From Hippophae tibetana (Eukaryota; Streptophyta; Magnoliopsida; Rosales; Elaeagnaceae), in assembly GCA_037013495.1 (NCBI GenBank), contig CM072810.1, positions 85,048,449 through 85,112,448 on the forward strand: 64,000 nucleotides of DNA. The letters run 5' to 3'. Below are positions 11,001-26,500 of this stretch, one piece after another. The position numbers and the translations under genes are program-made. The notes under the pieces were generated by a model, which saw only the letters and a list, made by a program, of their open reading frames with translations, did not search any database and had not been told where the DNA came from. Within the stretch, counting starts at the first letter, position 1. Each line of letters opens with the position of its first letter.

Positions 11001-14000
11001 TCAATATTGTTAACTTATTTGTAAGTCGTTCTGGTTGTGTTGGAATGCATCGTATTGAAATTAAATTTGGATATTGCTTTCCCCCTAAGAATCTAGTTTC
11101 CAAACGCCTTATAGAAGTAAAATGCAAAGAAATATGAGTGGAAATATTAAGCTCATCCTCTATAGAAATGTTTCTTGCTACGTACCAAGAAGTTACAAAT
11201 ATTGTCTAAAACCACCTCATCCATCACCTTTTTTCATTGGGAAGGGACATAATATAATTCAAATGAATATGCCTGTGTTGGGTATTAAGACTTAAAAAGA
11301 AAACAAAATAATGACAAACATTAGGAAAAAGCAATAAGTGGAAAAAAAAGCTTAAACATTTTCTAATGTCAATTTTAGAAAAGAATATTAGGGGAAATAT
11401 TACTCCAAATTTTATATCATTATAATTATTATATATTTAAGTGGAATTTATTATGTCTTAAAATGCCAAATTACTAACGTTTGGAATTTTGTTGATTATT
11501 TTATATAAGAGATCAATAATTCACATTTTTAACTAATTTCTGGCATCAATATTCTTAAATTATTAATAAGTTATTCTGGTAATGTTGGAATGCACCGTAT
11601 TGAAATTAAATTTTGTTATCGCTTTGCCCCTATGAATCTTATTTCCAAACGCCTTATAGAAGTAAGAGGCAAGGAAATATGAATATCAATATTAACCTCA
11701 TCCTCTATAGAAATGTTTCTTGCTACGTACCAAGAAGTAACAAATATTGTCTAAAACCACCTCATCCATCACCTTTTTTCTTTGAAAAGAGACATAATAT
11801 AATTCACATGAATATGCGTGTGTTGGGTATTAAGACTTAAAAAGAAAACAAAATAATGACAAACATTAGGAAAAAGCAATAAGTGGAAAAAAAAGTTTAA
11901 ACATTTTCTAATGTCAATTTTACAAAAGAATGTTTGGGGAAAAATTACTCCAAAATGTTTATCATTATAATTATTATATATTTAAATGAAATTTAATATG
12001 TCCTAAAATGTGAAATTACAAACGTTTCAAATTTTGTGCAATATTTTATATAAGAGATCAATAATTTACATTTTTAACTTATTTATGGCATCAATATTCT
12101 TAACTTATTAATAAGTTATTCTGGTAATGTTAGAATGCACCGTATTAAAATTAAATTTGGTTATCGCTTTCCCCCTAAAAATCTAATTTCCAAACGCCTT
12201 ATAAAAGTAAGAAGCAAAGAAATATGAATGGATATATTGAGCTCATCCTCTATAGAAATGTTTATTGCTACGTAAGAAGTTACAAATATTGTCTAAAACC
12301 ACCTCATCCATCACCTTTTTTCATTGGGAAGAAACATAATATAATTCACATGAGTATGTCTGTGTTGGGTATTAAGACTTAAAAAGAAAACAAAATAATG
12401 ATAAACATTAGGAACAAGCAATAAGTGAAAAGAAAAGCTTAAACATTTTCTAATGTCAATTTTACAAAAGAATGTTAGGGGAAAAATTACTCCAAAATGT
12501 ATATCATTATAATTATTATATATTTAAATGGAATTTAATACGTCTTGAAATTTCAAATTACAAACGTTTCAAATTTTGTTCATTATTATATATAAGAGAA
12601 CAAAAATTGTCATTCTTAACTCATTTATGAAATCAATATTCTTAAATTATTTGTAAGTTATTCTGGTTTTGTTGACAGGCACCGTATTGAAATTAAATTT
12701 GGATATTGCTTTCCCCCTAAGAATCTAGTTTCCAAACGCCTTATAGATTTAAAAAGCAAAGAAATATGAGTGGAAATATTAAGCTCATCCTCTATAGAAA
12801 TGTTTTATTGCTACGTACCAAGAAGTTACAAATATTGTTTAAAACCACCTTATCCATCACCTTTTTTCATTGGGAAGAGACATAATATAATTCACATTAA
12901 TATGCCTGTGTTGGGTATTAGGACATAAAAATAAAACAGAATAATGACAAACATTAGGAAATAGCAATAAATGAAAAAAAAGCTTAAACATTTTCTAATG
13001 TCAATTTTAGAAAAGAATGTTTGGGGAAATATTACTCCAAATTTTATATCATTCTAATTATTATATATTTAAGTGGAATTTAATTCGTCTTAAAATTCCA
13101 AATTACAAACGTTTGAATTTTTTTTGATTATTTTATATAAGAGATCAATAATTCACATTTTTAACTCATTTATGGCATTAATATTCTTAACTTATTAATA
13201 AGCTATTCTGGTAATGTTGGAATGCACCGTATTGAAATTAAATTTGGTTATCGCTTTGCCCCTAAGAATCTTATTTCCAAACGCCTTATAGAAGTAAGAA
13301 GCAAATAAATATGAATATAAATATTAAGCTCATCCTCTATAGAAATGTTTCTTGCTACGTACCAAGAAGTAACAAATATTGTCTAAAACACCCTCCATCC
13401 ATCACCTTTTTTCATTGTGAAGAGATATAATGTAATTCACATGAATATGCCTTTGTTGGTTATTAAGACTTAAAAAGAAAACAAAATAATGATAAACATT
13501 AGGAAAAAGCAATAAGTGAAAAAAAAGCTAAAACATTTTCTATTGTCAATTTTACAAAAGAATGTTAGGGGAAAAATTACTCCAAAATGTATATCATTAT
13601 AATTATTATATATTTAAATGAAATTTATTATGTCCAAAAATTCCAAATTACAAACACTTCAAATTTTGTTCATTATTTTATATAAGACAACAATAATTGT
13701 CATTTTTAACTCATTTATGACATCAATATTCTTAACTTATTTGTAGGGTATTTTGGTTTTGTTGGAATGCACCGTATTGAAATTATATTTGGATATTGCT
13801 TTCCCCCTAAGAATCTAGTTTCCAAACACCTTATAGAAGTAAGAAGCAAAGAAATATGAGTGGAAATATTAAGCTCATCCTCTACAGAAATGTTTCTTGC
13901 TACGTACCAAGAAGTTACAAATATTGTCTAAAACAACCTCCATCCATCACCTTTTTTCATTGGGAAGAGATATAATGTAATTCACATGAATATGCCTGTA

Positions 14001-14091
14001 TTGGGTATAAAGGCTTAACAAGAAAACAAATAATGATAAACATTAGGAAAAAGCAATAAGTGAAAAGAAAAGCTTAAACATTTTCTAATGT

Positions 14092-14553
14092 AAATTTTAC
14101 AAAAGAATGTTAGGGGAAAAATTACTCCAAATTTTATATCATTCTAATTATTATATATTTAAATGGAATTTATTACGTCTTAAAATTCCAAATTACAAAC
14201 GTTTCAAATTATGTTCAATATTTGATATAAGAGATCAATAATTGTTATTTTTAACTCATTTATGACATCAATATTCTTAACTTATTTGTAAGTTATTCTG
14301 GTTGTGTTGGAATGCCACGTATCGAAATTAAATTTGGATATTGCTTTCCCCCTAAGAATCTAGTTTCCAAACACCTTATAGAAGTAAGAAGCAAAGAAAT
14401 TTGAGTGGAAATATTAAGCTCATCCTCTATAGAAATGTTTCTTGCTACGTACCAAGAAGTTACAAATATTGTCTAAAACCACCTCATCCATCAGCTTTTT
14501 TCATTGGGAAGAGACCTAATATAATTCACATGAATATTCCTGTGTTGGGTATA
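14092..14553 (+). repeat. Junction monomer between the two 24-mer copies
   Basis: This stretch belongs to the monomer starting at 14070 and ends just before the second copy resumes. It is ordinary satellite sequence but differs from the equivalent place after copy 2: CCAAATTTTATATCATTCTAA here against CCAAAATGTATATCATTATAA after 27100. It therefore marks where the 12,985-bp period was closed. It also carries a unique ATGCCACGTATCG variant at 14312-14324, in place of the usual ATGCACCGTATTG. Confidence 0.8.
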
Positions 14554-17500
14554 AAGACTTAAAAAGAAAACAAAATAATGACAAACATTAGGAAAAAGCA
14601 ATAAGTGGAAAAAAAAGCTTAAACATTTTCTAATGTCAATTTTACAAAAGAATGTTAGGGGAAAAATTACTCCAAAATGTATATCATTATAATTATTATA
14701 TATTTAAATGAAATTTATTATGTCCAAAAATTCCAAATTACAAACACTTCAAATTTTGTTCATTATTTTATATAAGACAACAATAATTGTCATTTTTAAC
14801 TCATTTATGACATCAATATTCTTAACTTATTTGTAGGGTATTTTGGTTTTGTTGGAATGCACCGTATTGAAATTATATTTGGATATTGCTTTCCCCCTAA
14901 GAATCTAGTTTCCAAACACCTTATAGAAGTAAAAAGCAAAGAAATATGAGTGCAAATATTAAGCTCATCCTCTATAGAAATGTTTTATTGCTACGTACCA
15001 AGAAGTTACAAATATTGTGTAAAACCACCTCATCCATCACCTTTTTTCATTGGGAAGAGACATAATATAATTCACATGAATATGCCTGTGTTGGGTATTA
15101 AGACTTAAAAAGAAAACAAAATAATGACAATCATTAGGAAAAAGCAATAAGTGGAAAAAAAAGCCTTAAACATTTTCTAATGTCAATTTTACAAAAGAAT
15201 GTTAGGGGAAAATTACTCCAAATTTTATATCATTCTAATTATTTTATATTTAAGTGGAATTTATTACGTCTTAAAATGCCAAATTACAAACGTTTCAAAT
15301 TTTGTTCATTATTTTATATAAGAGATCAATAATTGTCATTTTTAACTCATTTATGACATCAATATTGTCAACTTATTTGTAAGTTGTTTTGGTTTTTGTT
15401 GGAATGCATCGTATTGAAATTAAATTTGGATATTGCTTTCCCCCTAAGAATCTAGTTTCCAAACGCCTTATAGAAGTAAAAAGCAAAGAAATATGAGTGG
15501 AAATATTAAGCTTATCCTCTATAGAAATGTTTTATTACTACGTACCAAGAAGTTACAAATATTGTTTAAAACCACCTCATCCATCAGCTTTTTTCATTGG
15601 GAAGAGACAAAGTATAATTCACATGAATATGCCTGTGTTGGGTATTAAGACTTAAAAAGAAAATAGAATAATGACAAACATTAGGAAAAAGCAATAAGTT
15701 AAAGAAAAAAAGCTTAAACATTTTCTAATGTCAATTTTAGAAAAGAATGTTAGGGGAAATATTACTCCAAATTTTATATCATTCTAATTATTATATATTT
15801 AAATGGAATTTATTACGTCTTAAAATGCCAAATTACAAACGTTTGAAATTTTTTTGATTATTTTATATAAGAGATCAATAATTCACATTTTTAACTAATT
15901 TATGGCATCAATATTCTTAACTTATTAATAAGTTATTCTGGTAATGTTGGAATGCACCGTATTGAAATTAAATTTGGTTATCGCTTTCCCCCTAAGAATC
16001 TAATTTCCAAACGCCTTATAGAAGTAAGAAGCAAAGAAATATGAATGGATATATGGAGCTCATCCTCTATAGAAATGTTTATTGCTACGTACGAAGAAGT
16101 TACAAATATTGTCTAAAACCACCTAATCCATCACCTTTTTTCATTATGAAGAAACATAATATAATTCACATGAGTATGTGTGTGTTGGGTATTAAGACTT
16201 AAAAAGAAAACAAAATAATGATAAACATTAGGAAAAATCAATAAGTGGAAAAAAAAAGCTTAAACATTTTCTAATGTCAATTTTATAAAAGAATGTTAGG
16301 GGAAAAATTACTCCAAATTTTATATCATTCTAATTATTTTATATTTAAGTGGAATTTATTACGTCTTAAAATGCCAAATTACAAACGTTTCAAATTTTGT
16401 TCATTATTTTATATAAGAGATCAATAATTGTCATTTTTAACTCATTTATAACATTAATATTGTCAACTTATTTGTAAGTTGTTCTGGTTGTGTTGGAATG
16501 CATCGTATTGAAATTAAATTTGGATATTGCTTTCCCCCTAAGAATCTAGTTTCCAAACGACTTATAGAAGTAAAAAGCAAAGAAATATGAGTGGAAATAT
16601 TAAGCTCATCCTCTATAGAAATGTTTTATTGCAACGTACCAAGAAGTTACAAATATTGTTTAAAGCCACCTCATCCATCACCTTTTTTCATTGGGAAGTG
16701 ACATAATATAATTCACATGAATATGCCTGTGTTGGGTATTAAGACTTAAAAAGAAAACAGAATAATAACAAACATTAGGAAAAAGCAATAAGTGGAAAAA
16801 AAAGCTTAAACATTTTCTAATGTCAATTTGAGAAAAGAATGTTAGGGGAAATATTACTCCAAATTTTATATCATTCTAATCATTATATATTTAAGTCGAA
16901 TTTATTACGTCTTAAAATGCCAAATTACAAACGTTTGAAATTTTTTTGATTATTTTATATAACACATCAATAATTCACATTTTTAACTTATTTATGGCAT
17001 CAATATTCTTAACTTATTAATAAGCTATTCTGGTAATGTTGGAATGCACCGTATTGAAATTAAATTTGGTTATCGCTTTGCCCTTAAGAATCTTATTTCC
17101 AAACGTTTTATAGAAGTAAGAAGCAAATAAATATGAATATAAATATTAAGCTCATCCTCTATAGAAATGTTTCTTGCTACGTACCAAGAAGTAACAAATA
17201 TTGTCTAAAACAACCTCCATCCATCACCTTTTTTCATTGGGAAGAGATATAATGTAATTCACATGAATATGCCTGTGTTGGTTATTAAGACTTAAAAAGA
17301 AAACAAAACAATGGCAAACATTAGGAAAAAGCAATAAGTGAAAAAAAAGCTTAAACATTTTCTATTGTCAATTTTACAAAAGAATGTGAGGGGAAAAATT
17401 ACTCCAAAATGTATATCATTATAATTATTATATATTTAAATGAAATTTAATATGTCCAAAAATTCCAAATTAGAAACGTTTCAAATTTTGTTCATTATTT

Positions 17501-20500
17501 TATATAAGAGAACAATAATTGTCATTTTTAACTCATTTATGACATCAATATTCTTAACTTATTTGTAAGTTGTTTTGGTTTTTGTTGGAATACATCGTAT
17601 TGAAATTAAATTTGGATATTGCTTTCCCCCTAAGAATCTAGTTTCCAAACACCTTATAGAAGTAAAAGCAAAGAAATATGAGTGGAAATATTAAGCTCAT
17701 CCTCTATAGAAATGTTTCTTGTTACGTACCAAGAAGTTACAAATATTGTTTAAAACCACCTCATCCATCTGCTTTTTTCATTGGGAAGAGACAAAGTATA
17801 ATTCACATGAATATGCCTGTGTTGGGTATTAAGACTTAAAAAGAAAATAGAATAATGACAAACATTAGGAAAAAGCAATAAGTTAAAGAAAAAAAGCTTA
17901 AACATTTTCTAATGTCAATTTTAGAAAAGAATGTTAGGGGAAATATTACTCCAAATTTTATATCATTCTAATTATTATATATTTAAGTGGAATTTATTAC
18001 GTCTTAAAATGCCAAATTACAAACGTTTGAAATTTTTTTGATTATTTTATATAAGAGATCAATAATTCACATTTTTAACTAATTTATGGCATCAATATTC
18101 TTAACTTATTAATAAGTTATTCTGGTAATGTTGGAATGCACCGTTTTGAAATTAAATTTGGTTATCGCTTTCCCCCTAAGAATCTAATTTCCAAACGCCT
18201 TATAGAAGTAAGAAGCAAAGAAATACGAATGGATATATGGAGCTCATCCTCTATAGAAATGTTTATTGCTACGTACGAAGAAGTTACAAATATTGTCTAA
18301 AACCACCTAATCCATCACCTTTTTTCATTATGAAGAGACAAAGTATAATTCACATGAGTATGTCTGTGTTGGGTATTAAGACTTAAAAAGAAAATAGAAT
18401 AATGACAAACATTAGGAAAAATCAATAAGTGAAAAAAAAAAGCTTAAACATTTTCTAATGTCAATTTTATAAAAGAATGTTAGGGGAAAAATTACTCCAA
18501 ATTTTATATCATTCTAATTATTTTATATTTAAGTGGAATTTATTACGTCTTAAAATGCCAAATTACAAACGTTTCAAATTTTGTTCATTATTTTATATAA
18601 GAGATCAATAATTGTCATTTTTAACTCATTTATAACATTAATATTGTCAACTTATTTGTAAGTTGTTCTGGTTGTGTTGGAATGCATCGTATTGAAATTA
18701 AATTTGGATATTGCTTTCCCCCTAAGAATCTAGTTTCCAAACGACTTATAGAAGTAAAAAGCAAAGAAATATGAGTGGAAATATTAAGCTCATCCTCTAT
18801 AGAAATGTTTTATTGCAACGTACCAAGAAGTTACAAATATTGTTTAAAGCCACCTCATGCATCACCTTTTTTCATTGGGAAGTGACATAATATAATTCAC
18901 ATGAATATGCCTGTGTTGGGTATTAAGACTTAAAAAGAAAACAGAATAATAACAAACATTAGGAAAAAGCAATAAGTGGAAAAAAAAGCTTAAACATTTT
19001 CTAATGTCAATTTGAGAAAAGAATGTTAGGGGAAATATTACTCCAAATTTTATATCATTTTAATTATTATATATTTAAGTCGAATTTATTACGTCTTAAA
19101 ATGCCAAATTACAAACGTTTGAAATTTTTTTGATTATTTTATATAACACATCAATAATTCACATTTTTAACTCATTTATGACATCAATATTCTTAACTTA
19201 TTAATAAGCTGTTCTAGTTTTGTTGGATTGCACCGTATTGAAATTAAATTTGGTTATCGCTTTGCCCTTAAGAATCTAGTTGCCAAACGCCTTATAGAAG
19301 TAAGAAGCAAAGAAATATGAGTGGAAATATTAAGCTCATCCTCTATAGAAATGTTTCTTGCTACGTACCAAGAAGTAACAAATATTGTCTAAAACAACCT
19401 CCATCCATCACCTTTTTTCATTGGGAAGAGATATAATGTAATTCACATGAATATGCCTGTGTTGGTTATTAAGACTTAAAAAGAAAACAAAACAATGGTA
19501 AACATTAGGAAAAAGCAATAAGTGAAAAAAAAAAGCTTAAACATTTTCTATTGTCAATTTTACAAAAGAATGTGAGGGGAAAAATTACTCCAAAATGTAT
19601 ATCATTATAATTATTATATATTTAAATGAAATTTAATATGTCCAAAAATTCCAAATTACAAACGTTTCAAATTTTGTTCATTATTTTATATAAGAGAACA
19701 ATAATTGTCATTTTTAACTCATTTATAACATCAATATTCTTAACTTATTTGTAGGTTATTCTGGTTTTGTTGGAATGCACCGTATTGAAATTATATTTGG
19801 ATATTGCTTTCCCCCTAAGAATCTAGTTTCCAAATACCTTATAGAAGTAAGAAGCAAAGAAATATGAGTGGAAATATTAAGCTCATCCTCTATAGAAATG
19901 TTTCTTGCTACGTACCAAGAAGTTACAAATATTGTCTAAAACAACCTCCATCCATCAGCTTTTTTCGTTGGGAAGAGATATAATGTAATTCACAAGAATA
20001 TGCCTGTATTGGGTATAAAGACTTAACAAGAAAACAAAATAATGATAAACATTAGGAAAAAGCAATAAGTGAAAAGAAAAGTTTAAACATTTTCTAATGT
20101 CAATTTAAAAAAGAATGTTAGGGGAAAAATTACTCCAAAATGTATATCATTATAATTATTATATATTTAAATGGAATTTAATACGTCTTGAAATTTCAAA
20201 TTACAAACGTTTCAAATTTTGTTCATTATTATATATAAGAGAACAAAAATTGTCATTTTTAACTCATTTATGACATCAATATTCTTAACTTATTTGTAAG
20301 TTCTTCTGGTTTTGTTGGAAGGCACCGTATTGAAATTAAATTTGGATATTGCTTTCCCCCGAAGAATCTAGTTGCCAAACGCCTTATAGAAGTAAGAAGC
20401 AAAGAAATATGAGTGGAAATATTAAGCTCATTCTCTATAGAAATGTTTTATTGCTACGTACTAAGAAGTTACAAATATTGTGTAAAACCACCTCATCCAT

Positions 20501-23500
20501 CACCTTTTTTCATTGGGAAGAGACATAATATAATTCACATGACTATGCCTGAGTTGGGTATTAAGACTTAAAAACAAAAAAAATAATGATAAACATTAGG
20601 AAAAAGAAATGAGTGGAAAAAAAGCTTAAACATTTTCTAATGTCAATTTTAGAATAGAATGTTAGGGGATATATTACTCCAAATTTTATATCATTATAAT
20701 TATTATATATTTATGTGAAATTTATTACGTCTTAAAATGCCAAATTACAAACGTTTGAATACACCGTATTGAAATTAAATTTGGTTATCGCTTTCCCCCT
20801 AAGAATCTAGTTTCCAAACGCCTTATAGAAGTACGAAGCAAAGAAATATGTGTGGAAATATTAAGCTCATCCAATATAGAAATTTTTCTTGCTAAGTTCC
20901 AAGAAGTTACAAATATTGCCTAAAACCACCTCCAGCCATCACCTTATTTCATTGGGAAGATAGATAATATAATTAACATGAATATGCCTGTGGTGGGTAT
21001 TAAGACATAAAAAGAAAACAAAATAATGATAAACTTTGGATAAAGCAATAAGTGGAAAAGAAAGCTTAAACATTTTCTAATGTCAATTTTATAAAAGAAT
21101 AGTATGGGAACCATTACTTCAAATTTTATATCATTGTAATTATTATATATTTAAATTGAATTTATTACATCTTAAAATGCCAAATTACAAACTTTTGAAA
21201 TTTTGTTGATTATTATATATAAGAGAACAACAATTGTCATTTTTAACTCATTTATGACATCAATATTCTTAACTTATTTGTAAGTTCTTCTGGTTTTGTT
21301 GGAAGGCACCGTATTGAAATTAAATTTGGTTATGGTTTTCCCCTTAAGAATCTAATTTCCAAACGCCTTATAGAAGTAAGAAGCAAAGAAATATGAGTGG
21401 AAATATTAAGCTCATCCTCTATAGAAATGTTTCTTGCTACGTACCAAGAAGTTACAAATATTGTCTAAAACAACCTCCATCCATCACCTTTTTTCATTGG
21501 GAAGAGATATAATGTAATTCACATGAAAATGCCTGTGTTCGGTATTAAGACTTAAAAAGAAAACAAAATAATGATAAACATTAGGAAAAATCAATTAGTG
21601 GAAAAAAAGCTTAAACATTTTCTAATGTTAATTTTAGAAAAGAATGTTAGGGGAAAAATTACTCCAAATTTTATATCATTCTAATTAAGTTATATTTAAG
21701 TGGAATTTATACGTCTTAAAATGCCAAATTACAAACGTTTCAAATTTTGTTCATTATTTTATATAAGAGATCATTAATTGTCATTTTTAACTCATTTATA
21801 ACATCAATATTGTTAACTTATTTGTAAGTTGTTCTAGTTGTGTTGGAATGCATCGTATTGAAATTAAATTTGGATATTGCTTTCCCCCCTAAGAATCTAG
21901 TTTCCAAACGCCTTATAGAAGTAAGAAGCAAAGAAATATGAATGGAAATATTAAGGTCATCCTCTATATAAATGTTTTATTGCTACGTACCAAGAAGTTA
22001 CAAATATTTTCTAAAACCACCTCATCCATCACCTTTTTTCATTGGGAAGAGACATAATATAATTCACATGAATATGCCTGTGTTGGGTATTAAGACTTAA
22101 AAAGAAAACAAAATAATGACAAACATTAGCAAAATCAATTAGTGGAAAAAGAAGCTTAAACATTTTCTAATGTTAATTTTACAAAAGAATGTTAGGGGAA
22201 ATATTTCTCCAAATTTTAGATCATTCTAATTATTATATATTTAAGTGGAATTTATTACGTCTTAAAATGCGAAATTACAAACGTTTGAAATTTTGTTGAT
22301 TATTTTATATAAGAGATCAATAATTCACATTTTTAACTAATTTATGGCATCAATATTCTTAACTTATTAATAAGTTATTCCGGTAATGTTGGAATGCACC
22401 GTATTGAAATTAAATTTGGTTATCGCTTTGCCTCTAAGAATCTTATTTCCAAACGCCTTATAGAAGTAAGAAGGAAAGAAATATGAATATAAATATTAAG
22501 CTTATCCTCTATAGAAATGTTTTTTGCTACGTACCAAGAAGTAAGAAATATTGTCTAAAACAACCTCCATCCATCACCTTTTTTCATTGGGAAGAGATTT
22601 AATGGAATTCACATGAATATGCGTGTGTTGGGTATTAAGACTTAAAAAGAAAACAAAATAATGATAAAAATTAGGAAAAACCAATAAGTGAAAAAAAAAC
22701 TTAAACATTTTCTAATGTCAATTTTAAAAAAGAATGTTAGGGGAAAAATTACTCCAAATTGTATATCATTATATTTATTATATATTTAAATAGAATTTAA
22801 TACATCCTAAAATGCGAAATTACAAACGTTTCAAATTTTGTTCATTATTTTATATAAGAGATCAAAAATTCACATTTTTAACTCATTTATGGCATCAATA
22901 TTCTTAACTTATTAATAAGTTATTCTAGTAATGTTGGAATGCACCGTATTGAAATTAAATTTGCTTATCGTTTTCCCCCAAAGAATCTAATTTCCAAATG
23001 CCTTATAGAAGTAAGAAGCAAAGAAATATGAATGGTTATATTAAGCTCAGTCTCTATAGAAATGTTTCTTGCTACGTACCAAGAAGTTACAAATATTTTC
23101 TAAAACCACCTCATGCATCACCTTTTTTCATTGGGAAGAAACATAATATAATTCACATGAGTATGTCTGTGTTGGGTATTAAGACTTAAAAAGAAAACAA
23201 AATAATGACAAACATTAGGAAAAATCAATAAGTGGAAAAAAAAGCTTAAACATTTTCTAATGTCAATTTTATAAAAGAATGTTAGGGGAAAAATTACTCC
23301 AAATTTTATATCATTCTAATTATTTTATATTTAAGTGGAATTTATTACGTCTTAAAATGCCAAATTACAAACGTTTCAAATTTTATTCATTATTTTATAT
23401 AAGAGAACAATAATTATCATTTTTAACTCATTTATGACATCAATATTCTTAACTTATTTGTAAGTTATTCTGGTTTTGTTGGAATGCACCGTATTGAAAT

Positions 23501-26500
23501 TAAATTTGGATATTTCTTTCCCCCTAAGAATCTAATTTCCAAACGCCTTATAGAAGTAAGAAGCAAAAGAAATATGAATGGAAATATTAAGCTCATCCTC
23601 TATAGAAATGTTTCTTACTACGTACCATGAAGTTACAAATATTGTGTAAAACCACCTCATCCATCACCTTTTTTCATTGGTAATATACATAATATAATTC
23701 ACATGAATATGCCTATGTTGGGTATTAAGACTTAAAAAGAAAACAAAATAATGATAAACATTAGGAAAAATCAATAAGTGGAAAGAAAAGCTTAAATAGT
23801 TTCTAATGTCAATTTTAGAAAAGAATGTTAGCGGAAATATTACTCCAAATTTTATATGATTCTAATTATTTTATATTTAAGTGGAATTTATTACGTCTTA
23901 AAATGCCAAATTACAAACGTTTCAAATTTTGTTCATTATTTTATATAATAGAACAATAATTGTCATTTTTAACTCATTTATGACATCAATATTGTTAACT
24001 TATTTGTAAGTCGTTCTGGTTGTGTTGGAATGCATCGTATTGAAATTAAATTTGGATATTGCTTTCCCCCTAAGAATCTAGTTTCCAAACGCCTTATAGA
24101 AGTAAAATGCAAAGAAATATGAGTGGAAATATTAAGCTCATCCTCTATAGAAATGTTTCTTGCTACGTACCAAGAAGTTACAAATATTGTCTAAAACCAC
24201 CTCATCCATCACCTTTTTTCATTGGGAAGGGACATAATATAATTCAAATGAATATGCCTGTGTTGGGTATTAAGACTTAAAAAGAAAACAAAATAATGAC
24301 AAACATTAGGAAAAAGCAATAAGTGGAAAAAAAAGCTTAAACATTTTCTAATGTCAATTTTAGAAAAGAATATTAGGGGAAATATTACTCCAAATTTTAT
24401 ATCATTATAATTATTATATATTTAAGTGGAATTTATTATGTCTTAAAATGCCAAATTACTAACGTTTGGAATTTTGTTGATTATTTTATATAAGAGATCA
24501 ATAATTCACATTTTTAACTAATTTCTGGCATCAATATTCTTAAATTATTAATAAGTTATTCTGGTAATGTTGGAATGCACCGTATTGAAATTAAATTTTG
24601 TTATCGCTTTGCCCCTATGAATCTTATTTCCAAACGCCTTATAGAAGTAAGAGGCAAGGAAATATGAATATCAATATTAACCTCATCCTCTATAGAAATG
24701 TTTCTTGCTACGTACCAAGAAGTAACAAATATTGTCTAAAACCACCTCATCCATCACCTTTTTTCTTTGAAAAGAGACATAATATAATTCACATGAATAT
24801 GCGTGTGTTGGGTATTAAGACTTAAAAAGAAAACAAAATAATGACAAACATTAGGAAAAAGCAATAAGTGGAAAAAAAAGTTTAAACATTTTCTAATGTC
24901 AATTTTACAAAAGAATGTTTGGGGAAAAATTACTCCAAAATGTTTATCATTATAATTATTATATATTTAAATGAAATTTAATATGTCCTAAAATGTGAAA
25001 TTACAAACGTTTCAAATTTTGTGCAATATTTTATATAAGAGATCAATAATTTACATTTTTAACTTATTTATGGCATCAATATTCTTAACTTATTAATAAG
25101 TTATTCTGGTAATGTTAGAATGCACCGTATTAAAATTAAATTTGGTTATCGCTTTCCCCCTAAAAATCTAATTTCCAAACGCCTTATAAAAGTAAGAAGC
25201 AAAGAAATATGAATGGATATATTGAGCTCATCCTCTATAGAAATGTTTATTGCTACGTAAGAAGTTACAAATATTGTCTAAAACCACCTCATCCATCACC
25301 TTTTTTCATTGGGAAGAAACATAATATAATTCACATGAGTATGTCTGTGTTGGGTATTAAGACTTAAAAAGAAAACAAAATAATGATAAACATTAGGAAC
25401 AAGCAATAAGTGAAAAGAAAAGCTTAAACATTTTCTAATGTCAATTTTACAAAAGAATGTTAGGGGAAAAATTACTCCAAAATGTATATCATTATAATTA
25501 TTATATATTTAAATGGAATTTAATACGTCTTGAAATTTCAAATTACAAACGTTTCAAATTTTGTTCATTATTATATATAAGAGAACAAAAATTGTCATTC
25601 TTAACTCATTTATGAAATCAATATTCTTAAATTATTTGTAAGTTATTCTGGTTTTGTTGACAGGCACCGTATTGAAATTAAATTTGGATATTGCTTTCCC
25701 CCTAAGAATCTAGTTTCCAAACGCCTTATAGATTTAAAAAGCAAAGAAATATGAGTGGAAATATTAAGCTCATCCTCTATAGAAATGTTTTATTGCTACG
25801 TACCAAGAAGTTACAAATATTGTTTAAAACCACCTTATCCATCACCTTTTTTCATTGGGAAGAGACATAATATAATTCACATTAATATGCCTGTGTTGGG
25901 TATTAGGACATAAAAATAAAACAGAATAATGACAAACATTAGGAAATAGCAATAAATGAAAAAAAAGCTTAAACATTTTCTAATGTCAATTTTAGAAAAG
26001 AATGTTTGGGGAAATATTACTCCAAATTTTATATCATTCTAATTATTATATATTTAAGTGGAATTTAATTCGTCTTAAAATTCCAAATTACAAACGTTTG
26101 AATTTTTTTTGATTATTTTATATAAGAGATCAATAATTCACATTTTTAACTCATTTATGGCATTAATATTCTTAACTTATTAATAAGCTATTCTGGTAAT
26201 GTTGGAATGCACCGTATTGAAATTAAATTTGGTTATCGCTTTGCCCCTAAGAATCTTATTTCCAAACGCCTTATAGAAGTAAGAAGCAAATAAATATGAA
26301 TATAAATATTAAGCTCATCCTCTATAGAAATGTTTCTTGCTACGTACCAAGAAGTAACAAATATTGTCTAAAACACCCTCCATCCATCACCTTTTTTCAT
26401 TGTGAAGAGATATAATGTAATTCACATGAATATGCCTTTGTTGGTTATTAAGACTTAAAAAGAAAACAAAATAATGATAAACATTAGGAAAAAGCAATAA

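Larger units (their letters stand above)
1569..14091 (+). repeat. 24-monomer higher-order unit, copy 1
   Basis: Monomer starts are 1630, 2176, 2725, 3271, 3817, 4362, 4909, 5455, 6001, 6548, 7094, 7637, 8077, 8622, 9167, 9712, 10257, 10803, 11348, 11893, 12435, 12980, 13525 and 14070. Everything from 1569 to about 14091 reappears 12,985 bp downstream, including private variants such as CTCTACAG at 13880 and the short monomer at 7637. The left limit is set by a mismatch at 1568 (T against A at 14553). The right limit is set by a mismatch at 14092 (A against C at 27077) and full divergence from 14132. One internal difference was seen: C at 5874 against G at 18859. HindIII is lost at 2176 (AAGCCTT), 7094 and 11893 (AAGTTT), 9712 (AAACTT) and 13525 (AAGCTA). 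Confidence 0.93.
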